Part shown: positions 19,150-30,980 of the stretch, in pieces | Layout: each line of letters starts with the position of its first letter | How positions within the stretch are numbered: the first letter of the stretch is position 1 | Origin: Limnanthes douglasii subsp. nivea | Lineage: Eukaryota > Streptophyta > Magnoliopsida > Brassicales > Limnanthaceae | Direction: 5' to 3' | Assembly (NCBI GenBank): GCA_036936605.1 | Contig: JAUPFV010000002.1 | Location: forward strand, 161,378,813 to 161,442,812 | DNA: 64,000 nucleotides | The notes under the pieces: model-generated | Seen by the model: the letters and a program-made list of their open reading frames with translations, nothing else | Database searches by the model: none | What the model was told of the DNA's origin: nothing | Position numbers and translations under genes: made by a program

Positions 19150-20232
19150 CTGTTCCTGCGGAAGTGGTGGTGTTAGTATGAGTGGTGGGTCGAAGTCTAG
19201 AAAGAAAACTTCATGGATATGGATATGGGATCACTTTAGTGAAAATTCTAAAAATACTTCACGAAAGTGTAATCTAAGTGCAAAAGCATATGTTTATAAG
19301 GTCGGAACTATAAATTTTGGCACCAGTGGTATGACTTGGAATTTATTGTCTCATAACATTGGTGACCCTAATAAAGTTTGAAAAGAAGGGAATATATCTA
19401 TAGACCCTCAAATCGGTAATGCATTTGTTTTTAACAAAATTACATATAGGGAAGAAACAATGATATATGTTGTTGATGCTACACAACCTTTTAGTTTTGG
19501 TGATAACTGGAGATACAAAAATTAGATCTGTAATCGGGTAAACCCATGAGCCACACGCATCCCATATAGATGCATGCGATCAGAACTTTTTAAATATTAT
19601 TTACGGAAATAAAAATCATTATTGCTACTATGCAAGCTTTGACAATATGTGTTAATCTTTATTGGATGGATCCCGAATGAGTACTCCAAAGGATAATTTA
19701 ATGGTTTGAATATATTGGAAAACACAACACACAAGTAATTAGAGAAAGTATCATTCAATGATGAATGGATTTGAAATTTTAGATAAAATTATGTTTATTT
19801 CTTTTGATAATACATATGCAAACAAGGCAGCTATTGGTATTCTTATAACTGGTTTAATTCATATATTTCCTAAATTATTTCGCACTAGATTGTTATGGCA
19901 TGTACTTTAATTAGTTGCAAAATATGGAATAAGTATGATTGCGGATGATTTTATTAATCATACTAAAGTAGGTTCCTATATTGCTCAGCATCGGTTCCTA
20001 AAAAGAGTTTAAAAAGATTGTTATTGCTAGTGAAAAAACATATAAAAACTTATTTTAGATGTCAAAACTAGATAGAATTCTACTTTTTTTCTTCTCGTAC
20101 GTGTTTATATATAGAGAGATGAGATAACTATAACGTATAATATATCTTTTCCTGAAAGAGTTCTTGAAAATCAAAATTGGGCTTATTGTTCTACAATGTT
20201 AATTTCTAAGGCTTTTTAAATATTTTTTTAAA
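19150..20232 (+). pseudogene. Relic hAT transposase, 5' half
   Basis: It aligns to the 10,189 transposase from the Ser/Gly stretch (GGSKSRKKTSWIW) through the BED-finger region. The segment FGDNWRYKN shows TGG where the other copy has TGA. A ~50-bp deletion near 19,640 removes the segment with the first catalytic Asp. The second Asp region (SFDNTYAN) remains. The frame has many stops. It is cut off at ~20,232 by the LINE. Confidence 0.8.
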
Positions 20233-20631
20233 AAACTAAAATAAGGATTTTATTTATAGAAATAATCATAAGGCTTTAAGTTACAATAAAGGATTAATAA
20301 AATGATATTAGCTAGATGCTAATATATTACAAATAAAATATTTAAATATTTAAAAAATTTTTTGAGGATTCTGCTCCACAAGGTAGTTAAGCCAAGGCCT
20401 TGAGAAGAAGGACTTGGTTGATGCAAAGATATGAATTGACATATGAAGGCTTGTGTATGAAACCAATAATGGACCCTTGAGCATCATAGCCTTCTTCAAT
20501 TCAAGAGCATATGATAGATGGTATTCAGATGTATTCTGAGCTGTTTGCTTCATCTTTAAAACCTGCAAAAAAGATTGAGGTTAGAAGAGTATCCTACCAA
20601 ATTGTTAGCATTAAAGAAAATCATAATGACA

Positions 20632-21300
20632 TCAGTTTGTAGATCTAATATACCCTAAATTGATAATTTCTAAGAATATGATGGCTGCAAGAGGGGCTGG
20701 GGTGTTAGAAACATTAAAGTTACAATTAGATTTAATGGTGATAGTGTTTTTGGCTATCCAATCAACAGTCAAATTTTGGTCTCTAAAAACATGCTTAATA
20801 GACATATGAGAAGAGATTAACTTTATGAAAATAGACACTATAAGAAGAAGAAACCATGGTGTTTATCCAAATTAAAGCATTTCAAATAATATCACAGAGT
20901 CCATTTAAAAATCACATGAGTTAAAAAAATTGATTTGCAAAAGATAAGGCCTCCGAGAAGAGTCCTGGTTTCAACAATAAGAGGAATTTAACAGTAAACC
21001 ATTCGCATCTTTACTAATAAAACAAAAACCGGATTCACCATTTAAAAGGCATGAGGCATTACAATTCGTTTTAAGTCTATTTAAGATAGGACGGTGCCAT
21101 TTAACATATATACAAGGATTATGGATTTGAATATGATGGAAACAACCTAATTCACAAGAAGTTTTTAAATCACCATTCCAATGCTTTATACTAAGAAGAC
21201 TAACAATATCTATATTAGTGATAATTTGGATTACTTTGTTCATTATGTTAAGAGAAGAAATCTTAATGTTGTTATGCTTTGATTTGTTCATAGCATGCCA
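20632..21300 (-). pseudogene. LINE RNase H domain
   Basis: Minus-strand fragments show VKWHRPILNRLKTNCNAS, the usual start of the RNase H of plant L1 elements (W.PP...K.N.DGS; here D appears as N), then GFCFISKDANGLLL. Downstream KHVFRDQNLTVDWIAKNT matches the family's H-F-RE-N--AD-LAK end. Several stops separate the pieces. Confidence 0.7.
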
Positions 21301-21478
21301 AATAGACCAACAAATTAATTAAGGAATATCAGATCTTATATGCTTGATTTTAGTTGAAGATCTAAACCATATATTTATAATGCGATAATTGTCATGTAAT
21401 TGCTAATATGAATATTAAACATGTTTTCAAATTGAATCCATATACACCAAGAAGTAGGATAAGTAACAAATAAGTGAT

Positions 21479-21900
21479 TCACACTTTGAGAACTCTCACA
21501 AAATTGTCATTTGGAGGCAAGATTGAGCTTTTTATAAAAAAACAAATTGAGTCAACATAAATGAAATTATTAATGATTCTCCAGAGAGTGAATGAACACT
21601 TATTTGGATAAATATTATTCCAAATTTTAGTATTAAGGAAAAATTTACTATTCTTATTTCTAATCATATGCCAATTATTTTTAAGAGAATGAGAACCATT
21701 AGGAGATAAAGTCCAAATGATAAGATCATCTAATTTATCAAAAATATTAAGCTTAGAATTTCTAGTAATATAAGAGAGTAAAACATTTTCAGAAAGCTTA
21801 TTCAAGTTCCAAGAATCATTAAGCCAAAATTCTTTGACTTGCTTGGGAAGGTACCAGGATTTATCATGGTTGTAAGGAAGGGTGATAAAATGATGGGTAT
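21479..21900 (-). pseudogene. LINE zf-RVT region
   Basis: Minus ORF with IWTLSPNGSHSLKNNWHMIR and then KIWNNIYPNKCSFTLWRI, the W...G.Y....A.......W..iW....P.K...F.W pattern of the zinc-binding region that follows RT in plant LINEs. Confidence 0.7.
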
Positions 21901-21999
21901 TATTCCAATTGTCAAGCCAAAAATCAATGTTATAGTTACCAATTTTCTAAAAAAATGTATTTTTCAGCAGGATCTTTAATAGATAAGATTCTTTTCTAG

Positions 22000-23300
22000 A
22001 CTTTACTATCAGAAGGATTACTCTTGGTTTGGAGACGATGAAAATACAGACAATAAATAGATTTCATAACCTTGGACCAGACAGATTTTTGGTCTCTAAA
22101 TTTTAACCAAAGGTAATAAAAGACGAAAATTTTGATATCTTTAAGCTTTATGATATTTAATCCATTCTCTTCAAAAGGCTTACTAATTTGGTAAAGAGAG
22201 GGCCGGATGATAGAATTTGAGTTTTTTTGACAACCCAAAAGAAATTTATTAATAAGCCTATTGATTCTATGAATAACATGTTTAGGTAAGAAATTTTTAT
22301 GCATATAATAAATAGGAAAGGAAAACATTACAATTTGAATGAGGATCAATCTTCCTCCAAAAGAAAGATTGATATTATCCCAATCTAAAATTTTATTTCT
22401 TATTTTTGTAACAAGATCATCATAATGACAAGAGTTATTGCTTTAGTGATTTTTAATGCTAAGGTAATTACATAGTAAAGAACTAAGCTTAAAACCACTG
22501 ATATTTTCAATGTTTCTAGATTTGGAAAGGCTCATGTAAGATAAGGAATAAATGAAGTTTCTTGGTTATTGATTAACTGTCCAAAGACAGTTAGGTAATA
22601 ATTAAAAAAATTACAAACTTTCTTGACATTATTAATGGAACCATTTTTGTAAATAATAACATCATCACCAAAAGCAAGACAAGATATCTCCATATATCCT
22701 ATTGTCCTGTAGTGAAAGGAACTACTAGATTGAAACGATATTTTAATACTTTTGAGGAGATACTCCTCAATTATGATGAATAGACTAGATAAAAGTGGAT
22801 CACCTTGTCTAACACCATTAATGGAATGAAACAAACCAGTAGAATCATTATTGATAATAATGGAGTGGTGAATATTTTAAGGACCAATTTTAATGAGATG
22901 AATTAATTAATTAATTATAGAAGCCACAAACAATTAAGATGTATAAATGAACTTGAAGGAGAGCATGTCAAAGGCCTTAGCCATATCAAACTTAAGAATG
23001 ATATTGCTACCTTTAATTTTTATGTTCAGGTCATGAGTTAGCTCTTGTGTTATCAGAATATTGTCATGATTATTTCTGGAATTAACAAAACCAGATTGTT
23101 CATCTAAAATAACATTGGGAAGAATTTTAATGAGTCTGTTATTAATAATCATTGATCGTATTCTATTGAATAATAAGGAAAATTGCAGTTGCAAAAATGC
23201 CTTTGGGGTCAGGGCAGTCATTAAAATCGTCACATATAGCATTATAGAGATCACTATTAATGATAGTCCAACAAGACTGAAAAAAATCTTGAGTTGAATC
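22000..23300 (-). pseudogene. LINE reverse transcriptase
   Basis: Minus-strand RT blocks appear in order: LPNVILDEQSGFVNSR (QsgFv.gR), IILKFDMAKAFD (catalytic motif A), GVRQGDPLLSSLFII (motif B), CLAFGDDVIIYKNGS (motif C, GDD with F in place of Y/F-A), then LTVFGQLINNQE (SG..iN..Ks). Stops and a frameshift split the blocks between 22,834 and 22,934. A further fragment at 21,996-22,349 covers the region after the catalytic core (INKFLLGCQ). Confidence 0.8.
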
Positions 23301-23329
23301 TATCAACTCCATACACACTATTAGTGTTG

Positions 23330-24643
23330 AGAAAAAAATAGCTAAGTGGATTTCATCAACAAATGGGACATATGTGATAATTGGATTATCATGATCACTA
23401 ACAAGCTTGGGGATAATTTCAAATATATTGTTTATGAGAGGCTCATTGTTGTTACCAGTGAGGATATTTTTGAAGTAATCTACAGATGAGTTACAAACAA
23501 TTAAGGAACTTCAATCAAGGTATTATAATAGTTATACCATGAATTCCGTTTTTCTTGTGTCTTTTTTTAACAAGATTGTAATAATATTTTAAGTTGTTAT
23601 CACCATTTTGGATCCAAAGAGAGGTAAACTCTTGATACTAGTAAGTTGATTCTATGGACAATAAAGCCATATGGTTGGCTCTGACCTTCGAAAGATTAGC
23701 TCTGCTAATATGATTATTAAGACTTTCAAGACAGGATTCATTAAACTTAACTTCATCATTGGCTTTGGAAATACTATCAAAGATATTTCAAAACGTATTT
23801 TTGTTCCAGAATTTGAGTCTAATTTTGAGTCTTTTATGCTTAAGCCAGAATGTTAATATGGGATCACCATATTGATCTTCATTCCAATTTTGATTGACCA
23901 TATTTAGATATTCATTATGGAGTAGCCACATATCTGAACTTAAAAGGGGATTTTAGGATGAAAGAAAATGAGGACAAGTTAATGCATAAATGGGAATGAT
24001 CTGACCCAGTTCTGGCCATATAATTCACATTAATAATGTTAAAATAAGACCTCTAAGAAACATTGTGTAATGCTCTATCGAGGCACTTCCATTTATGGTT
24101 GTTGGACCAATTGAAATTAGATCCTAAGTAACTAGGATCCTCAAGCTTGAAGTCAAGGATCATGTTGTTAAAATCATCCATACCTCTCAAATTAAGAGAG
24201 GTACACGTGAGCTACTAAGTGACATTAGTTATCTCATTAAAATCTCATACTACTGACCAAGGTTAAGTAGTAGAAAAGATAGCTCAAAGATGATCCTAAA
24301 GGGGAAGTCTTTAGGATCTAAGGTTTAGTATAAATAATACTGATAAGAACTTCCACATTTGATGTTGAATGACTCACCATCAATATAGAAATTGGTAATT
24401 ATTTAAAAGAATATCGATGTTGTAATGATTCTTCAAAAAAAATAAAATTTTATTATTTACAATTGCAAAACCATCATTAAAATCAGTTTTATTAGATATT
24501 TTATTAATATTAGTGGTGGATATCATTGGCTCTTGAAGAGAAATGAAGTCAACATACTCAGTTTTTATAATCGATTTGATTCTTCTAATTGTACCATTTT
24601 TACATACACCTCTTGCATTCCAATTTAATATTTTTAAAGTCAT
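23330..24643 (-). pseudogene. LINE apurinic/apyrimidinic-type endonuclease
   Basis: The domain begins MTLKILNWNARGV at 24643 (minus), with ISLQEPMIS downstream (catalytic Asn and Glu). It ends with a FNWSN, LDRAL, then ARTGSDHSHL stretch near 24,000, where SDH is the catalytic His motif. Intervening stops show decay. This enzyme nicks target DNA for target-primed reverse transcription. Confidence 0.75.
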
Positions 24644-25498
24644 TTTGATATAGAGTTTGAATATCTTAAAGATCCTTTGATATTATTGACTTTGTTGTTG
24701 TTATTAAACTTGTTTGGTTTTGTTTTTTTTAAGTTTCTTATTCAATTAGTTTGTAATCGGCTAAAATAAATTTGTTTAAGTTTAGGAGAATTCGGTAAAC
24801 AAATGGATGTTAACTGATGAGAGGTACTTAGATTTTCAGTTTAAATTCATGGAGAATGTTGAAGGAAATTCCAATTTTAATAATTTGCTGAGCCTCAATG
24901 ATGTCATTTTGTGAAATATTATTGAGAGCAGATGATGATTTTAAGGATGCATTATTTTTAACAGGTTTATCTTTAGGTGGGTAGGTGGATGGATTATTGG
25001 ATTTAACTATAATAATGTCTTGTTGAAGGATAGTTTGGGTAATTTTAGGAGGAGACACAAAAGTATTGAGAGTGTTAAAATTAACCTTGAAGGACTGATT
25101 ATTAATTGAAGAAGGACTTTCAATTTAGGTGTTTGTTTCTGTGATAGTAGAGACAGATTTATGTTGTTTGATCTATACTTCTTTTGGTTTAGATGAAAGA
25201 TCTTAATTATTGGCCTATTTCTAATCTTGGACCATATCACCATTAGATTTAATGCCTTTGTTTCAATTTGAATCGTTTTATCGTAAATGATTGCATTTGT
25301 TACAATAATGAGGGATATTACCATAAGAGATATCTTGATATAATCCAGTTAACTCTCCAAAACGTATCCAAAGGTTTGAAGGGAGAGGGGAAGATAAATC
25401 CAGGATCAGTCATGCTTTACATCAATTAAAGTTGATATGGTTTTTAGATGAGATCCCTGCTGCAAGAGCATAGCCAATTAATTTGGCTATTTGGAAGA

Positions 25499-26935
25499 TG
25501 ATGTAGGACAAAAATAAATAGATGGATAGAGTTGGTGATCGCTAGTACCTTTTGAGACGCTTCTTTCGTAGGACCGTGGGTAGCAAAATGGTCGTAGCCT
25601 CGACACTTAAAGAATTTTTGTGTTGTTTCAGAGTTATTTTCATTCATTCCTCCTTTTCCTCAAGACCTAGAGGTGCATGCAGCATTGACAACTTTAGGTG
25701 TGAATTTGACCTCGGATAACAATGCTCAGGAACCCCGGACGGGATAACAGACTTGCTAACACTTGTTGTCTTCAAATTGAGGTATCGTTCTAACTTTTGT
25801 ACTAATTGATAAGCTCGGTCTAGTGTCTCAATAGTATGAGTTATTAGTTATTTTCGAATTTCTTGACGGAGCCCTGTTCTGAAACGAGAAAGAGTAATCG
25901 AATCATCCTACGTAATGTTGCACCTCAACATTAACTCTTCAAATTGGGAAATATACTCTGCAACCGGTAAGCTACCCTGACAAAGCATCTGCCATTGATC
26001 AAGCAGTTGTTGTTGATATAACAGGGGAACGTATCTTTCCTTAAGTTTGTCCTTCGTATCAGTTCATAAAAGGATCTCGGGTTCCCGTGCTCTTTGTATA
26101 TGTCTTTCAAGGTTTGTCCAAAAAAAATTCACTTGTCCCACAAACTTTATTTTCACAAATCTGACTTGTCGAGCTTGGGACATATCATACCATTCAAAAA
26201 CAGTATCCATATCGGATAGCCAATCGAGAAAAGTTTTGGGATTCGGGTGTCTATCAAAGCAAGGGGCGTCTACCCTTACTCACTTTAGGACTTTATCCTC
26301 CATATCTTGGATATTGTATCGTGAGTTATTCCTTCGAATATTTCTCACAGCTTGCAGCCCTCTTGTGCCTCCCGTACTGCTTTTCTCATCTCTATTTTGG
26401 GTTTCCCGCGCTGCAAATTGAGCATCGAATTTCGTACAGATTTGGGCTGACTGTTCTTGCACTTGTGTGATCTAGTTACTTAACTTATCCAACAGTTGAA
26501 CAACTTGGGTCAGATCCATCTCATTTTTTTTGCTATATAAAAGAAACAGAGAGGCATTTCGGCTTTAATACCAAAAGTGACGTAGGACATAAATAAATAG
26601 ATGGATAGAGTTAGAATCACTCCAACGAGCTTCACGCTCAAGGCTTCGCGCCTAGATTTAGAGCTTCACACTCAAGGCTTTACGTCTGAATTATCCTTTC
26701 GCACGATAGAGTAAGACTTATTTTCTTTATTCAAAATCAACTGTTGATACAAAACTACTATAGACCATTTATATAGGAGATATATGAAATCTATAAGGTC
26801 TACTATAACTCCCAAAAGACATATAATAAAAACATATAATAAGAGCTCCACTTAATTGTGACTCTTTAAAATTTCAAATCTATTAGGATTCTTTAGAGTA
26901 ATTTTTAGGACTTCTGATCTTTCTATCCTACATCA
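25499..26935 (-). mobile_element. Internally deleted Ty3/gypsy LTR retrotransposon nested in the LINE
   Basis: The right (5') LTR is 26,578-26,935 (358 bp; begins tgacgtagga, ends tcctacatca). Next to it on minus lies a primer-binding site like tggtattaaagcc, close to the initiator-Met type tggtatcagagcc. Then comes gag on minus. On the left only the first ~35 bp of the other LTR remain (25,499-25,533, tgatgtaggacaaaaataaa), so most of that LTR and all of pol are deleted. Confidence 0.85.
25540..26520 (-). pseudogene. Ty3/gypsy gag of the nested element
   Basis: Minus translation gives a typical retrotransposon gag core: NPKTFLDWLSDMDTVFEWYD, then ARQVRFVKIKFVGQVNFFW, then LKERYVPLLYQQQLLDQWQ, then SVAEYISQFEELMLRC-like text, and LSRFRTGLRQEIRK before a stop. 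Past the stop, KFFKCRGYDHFATHG is a decayed zinc knuckle. The plus ORF at 26,047-26,421 is its antisense shadow. Confidence 0.8.
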
Positions 26936-27956
26936 GAAGATATAGTCTTGATTATACAAAAGCTCAGAGATTCAAGGAAATGAAACCCATATTGGATTCA
27001 TTGGATATTTTAATCTAGGGTTGAAATTTGGAGTCCATTTCAATATTCTAAATGAATATTGACCTGTATTCTAAACATTGAGTTTCCAGAATTTCTTAAC
27101 TTCAAAATGTTTTTAAACTCTATTAGAAGGTGTCTATAAACATGAATAGTTATGCTATAAGGACCAATGAATTTAAAGGACTTAAGAAAGCATTTAAATT
27201 CACTTATTTTAGGCTAACCATGACTAAACTTTACAATCAGCTTAATTTTAGAGAGTGAAGTTAAAGAGTCCTTATTTGATTCATGGAAGAAAATTTCCTT
27301 GTAACCTTCTTTCTTTGGTACTTGATGTTTGAGTGAGTGAAGCCCTTTTTCTGGATCCCAATTTCTTCTGCATAAGAACATGGTGTTATTCTTTCAGCGA
27401 ATGTCGTTTTCCTATTTTCTTTAATCTTCTGTAGAGGGGAAATATCATAGTCCGGATTGGAGACCAGATTTGGGTAGTCTAGTTTTTTTAGATAGAAGAG
27501 TAGGGAACTCTTCATTTTTCTCTTCATAGTTCTTCGTACTTTATTTTGGAGAAGGTGTCTTAGTGGATCTTGAATCTTTTCAAAGTATTGAGTTCCCATT
27601 GTTGCTATGTTCTTTAGTTGATTTTGGCAAACCATCTTTGAGGCGAATTAAGCTGTTGTCCATGAAGAACTAAGATATTAAAAATCCAAGGAAAATTTAT
27701 TTGGGGGCTTTAATATAAAAAAAATTAAGAGAACAAAGGAAACACCAATCTTGAGCTGAAATGGAAGATGAGAGTAGCTTGGTTTCGAGGCATCGCATTA
27801 CCTATGATGTCATTATTGTGTTATCACATACCATACTCATGTATAATTTCAGTGTTAAAATATTTGTTCAATTACCATGAATCATTCAAATATGTCCCCA
27901 GCAAAATGCTTAGATTCAACATTGTCTAACCTTAAAGTAGTGACTTCATAGGTATG

Positions 27957-28911
27957 TATAGCGCACTGGAGCCTACTGTCTCCGCTAATAACTATGACGA
28001 GTGCGGTACATATGAATGCCCTTCCAAACCTTCTAACCTGATAGTATTCAGTTTCTTTATATTGTTTATGTGATCATTAAGTTTAATTATTGTGAATATA
28101 TAATATAGTTATACCTTAGATAGCATATTACAATTTATTCAAATTGAATCAGAAAACATGGTATGGTTATTATGTAAGCACATGTGGATATCTACCAAAT
28201 CGTGGTAATGGAATGTTCTTTATTAAATAAGTTAAAATATAATCATATAAAATGATGATGCTCCAATGGATATTCTTTAAACATATCATGACGGAATTTA
28301 TAAATAGAACAGCTAGACCCTTTTAAATTTCATTACCAAAATTCAGTTCTTTTTTTGTGCTTTAATTTTCAACTCTTCTTAAGTTGGTTGAATATGGAAT
28401 TGATGCAAATTAATATTTCATTACAGATAAGAGAAATGATAAAAAAAATTATAAGATAATAACTTAGTAGTCACTTTATAGAGTAAATTTCTTAAATTTA
28501 ATATTTGGTCGGCTCTTGAATAAGGTTTTTAATAATTAACTAAAACTTCATATCTTCTAATCTAAGTTCAGTTATGATGAGATTATTAAGTGTTGTTAAC
28601 ATTAAAAAGGTTTAACAATAATGAAAAACATTGATGATTTGACCACTAAAGAGACATACAAATTAAATTTCCAAATTAAATACATTAAGTTATAAGGATA
28701 ATTTTTTATTGCATAAAGTTCATACCTTAAGTAGACCTAGTCCATATGTCAATTTATATTGAGCTTTTACTGATCTTTGATCTTTATTTATCGGATACAT
28801 TAAATCACCAAAATTAAGAAATGGTAAAACATCTTTACATATAATGGTGATTATAGAGGAATTGAAAATGAATTAATTGTATAACGCATTGGTGTCCACT
28901 GTCTCCGTTAA
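27957..28911 (+). repeat. Direct repeat pair, ~33 bp, 922 bp apart
   Basis: Gtatagcgcactggagcc followed by tactgtctccgctaa (27,957-27,989) matches gtataacgcattggtgtcc followed by actgtctccgttaa (28,879-28,911), with a few substitutions. Confidence 0.6.
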
Positions 28912-29525
28912 GAATTTCAATTAATAAAATTTTCAACGATTTTATCTATATTTATGTATCATACAACAATATAAATTAAAATACTACGAATATAAATACA
29001 TCTTTATCAGAAACAATCATGTCACATCTCTCAAAATATAAAGAGGGGAAACTAGTTGATAAGATGCTCTAGAATCCCTTGAGTATTCTTACTATTTATA
29101 TATGAAATGGATACATCAAAGAGGAATTGAGCAAATAAAGTAAATACTGTGAAAACATAACAATTAAAGTCTTTGAACAAAAATTGAAAATTATCAAAAA
29201 GACATTTTTATTCAACGATAATTATACATATAAATTATGTTCATATGTATTTATTTGTTCCTACTATGCACAGATTTTAATATTGATGAAGTTCAATGAT
29301 AACTTCAAATAGTTTTTCATATTTGTTATTGGTTGTTACCACTAGAGGGAGGTATGACAGTTTAATAAAGAATGTCATGATTCAATTTTTATACTTTATA
29401 AAACTTAATGTCTACTACATTCTTATTAACTAGAAATTATAAGGAGTCGATTACCAAAATTAAAACATCACACCTTAAAGATAAAAATAGAACTATTTAA
29501 TAAATTTTTAAATTTAGGGATGTCT

Positions 29526-29863
29526 AGTACAAGCAAACCCTTACATGCCTAAAATTAGGAACTGGAGTCTGATACAATAATAATTATCTTATACAAACCC
29601 AACCAATGATGTCATTAAACACGTACCAATTCTGATATGGAATCCCAAGAAATATCAAGAATGAATAGGACCCCGACCCTTTGCTTAGAAAAGAAAGAAC
29701 CTTGGTATATAGAAGACGTAACAAATGGGATGAAAACCATTTAATAAGTCATGTTGAACACCATAACCTGATATGGTTAGAAGTTGTTAAAAACAACTAT
29801 AGAGGAACACTCTCTAATTTTTATTTTCTTCAACGTGATTTGTCTTACCATTATTCAGAAACA

Positions 29864-29941
<78 letters not shown>

Positions 29942-30372
29942 GAACAACCTCCAAATATAGAAGTGTCACAATTAAACTTAAATATAAACATTAACAATAA
30001 TGCCTTTTAGATTTCTAAAGGAAATAAAAAGGATTAATATTAAATATACTTAATTAGAACAATCAAACCATTTGAGAATTCTTTCTTTAATCCATTGGAT
30101 AATAGGTTGCTCATCTCCCTTCTTTAATCTATCTCTTTAATTGGAATGGTGATGTTGACTAACTTTTGATTGATATTTGATTCCATGTATATTTTTAGAA
30201 GCATTCTCATATTCATATCATTTTTAGAAACATTTTAAACAATTATGAGCATTTTTAGAAACATATCAATAAAAGTATTTAAGAAATTTGTACATTTAGG
30301 TACATATAGTACAAGCAAAGCCCTGCATGTCTAACATTAGGAACTAGAGTGTGATATAGTAATAATTATCTT
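29526..30372 (+). repeat. Direct repeat pair, ~65 bp, 782 bp apart
   Basis: 29,526-29,590 and 30,308-30,372 share agtacaagcaaa, then catg, then attaggaact.gagt, then tgata.a.taataattatct. The actggag core also resembles the pair at 27.96/28.88 kb. Confidence 0.65.
29866..29938. repeat. (CT)n(AT)n microsatellite
   Basis: A pure CT run of about 17 units is followed by an AT run of about 20 units. The 109-codon ORF at 29,681 reads through it and is not a gene. Confidence 0.95.
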
Positions 30373-30723
30373 CATCTAGAATACACATCATTCTATAACA
30401 TTTAATTTAGAAACCCACTACCAAAGTTTATATTTGAGACAATACGATAATTTTTGAAGGTATTTTGAGGATATATCATTTTGTGACAAATATTCAGTGA
30501 ACAACCTTCATTTTGGGGAAGAATCAGAAATGATTTGTTTGAATACAAACAATAAGGTTATGATCATTCATTACCAATCATCTTTTTAATCCCCATTAGA
30601 AATCAATATTCAAATTCTCACTTAAGATTAATTCGTAGTTCTTCATAAAGAAACACTCAATATCCTCAAAAAGTTATGCAAACTTAAGTTAGTATAGTAA
30701 TTTACAGAAGATCTAATTTCAAA

Positions 30724-30980
30724 TTTTGTAATGTAATGAATATTTCCACAACCACATTAAGATTCTTTATCCTCTACAAAAGAATCCACTTATAACTTTT
30801 GTAATGTCATAAAGAGTCCTGCAAGAACATTAAAAACTTTATGATGCAATAAAAGAATTTAGCCTTCAACTCTTGCAGCATCATAAATAGTTATGCAGGA
30901 ACATTAATATAATTTATGGTGGAACAAATGAATCCAACTTAGCTTATGTAACACTACAAAGAGTTACATAAAAACAATAT
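30724..30980 (+). repeat. 73-bp degenerate tandem array, 3.5 units
   Basis: Units start at 30,724, 30,797, 30,871 and 30,944 (73, 74, 73 bp). Each contains (t/c)ttgta(a/g)..tcataaa.agt, then tgca.gaacattaa, then ttat, then acaaa.gaatcca.tta. Similarity between units is moderate, so the array is old. Confidence 0.7.

Larger units (their letters stand above)
16600..20232 (+). mobile_element. Relic of the same two-gene hAT family (left part)
   Basis: The order matches the intact-ended copy: AT-rich 3' region, minus-strand second gene (17,330-18,560), TATA box, plus-strand transposase (19,150-20,232). Both genes align by eye to their counterparts but carry many stops and indels, so this copy is much older. 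The similarity stops in the middle of the transposase, at the FLRLF segment, where the LINE begins. The terminal repeats were not found. The hairpin array is missing, because the N-terminal part of the second gene and the array lie in a deletion upstream of the TATA box. Confidence 0.75.
25494..26940. repeat. 5-bp target-site duplication (GAAGA) of the nested LTR element
   Basis: GAAGA at 25494-25498 and 26936-26940 directly flanks tgatgtagga and tcctacatca. A length of 5 bp fits LTR retrotransposon integrase. Confidence 0.88.
24800..27650 (-). pseudogene. LINE ORF1 (RNA-binding gag-like), split by an LTR element
   Basis: N-terminal part at 27,635-27,261 and onward to ~26,941 on minus, with a DUF4283-like stretch (KCFLKSFKFIGP). 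After the inserted element the frame family continues at 25,493 and leftwards with WIRFGELTGLYQDISYG, then NIPHYCNKCNHL, a degenerate CCHC knuckle. The rest is Ser/Asn/Lys-rich low-complexity sequence. Many stops. Confidence 0.6.
20233..27740 (-). mobile_element. L1-type LINE with RNase H (plant), nested LTR element inside
   Basis: A minus-strand non-LTR retrotransposon. Reading on minus from right to left: ORF1 (DUF4283-like, then a zinc-knuckle-like CNKC), endonuclease, reverse transcriptase, zf-RVT and RNase H. A short T/A-rich tract lies at the left end (20,218-20,240), where the LINE 3' tail meets the hAT relic. Stops are numerous, so the element is dead. The 5' end near 27.7 kb is not sharp, and I could not find target duplications. 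ORF1 is split by an LTR element at 25,499-26,935. Confidence 0.8.

Noticed and set aside
26047..26421. 124-codon plus ORF
   Set aside because: It is antisense to the minus-strand gag of the nested LTR element, which has clear family motifs.
29681..30010. 109-codon ORF ending in SLSLSL/IYIYIY
   Set aside because: Most of it translates the CT and AT microsatellites.
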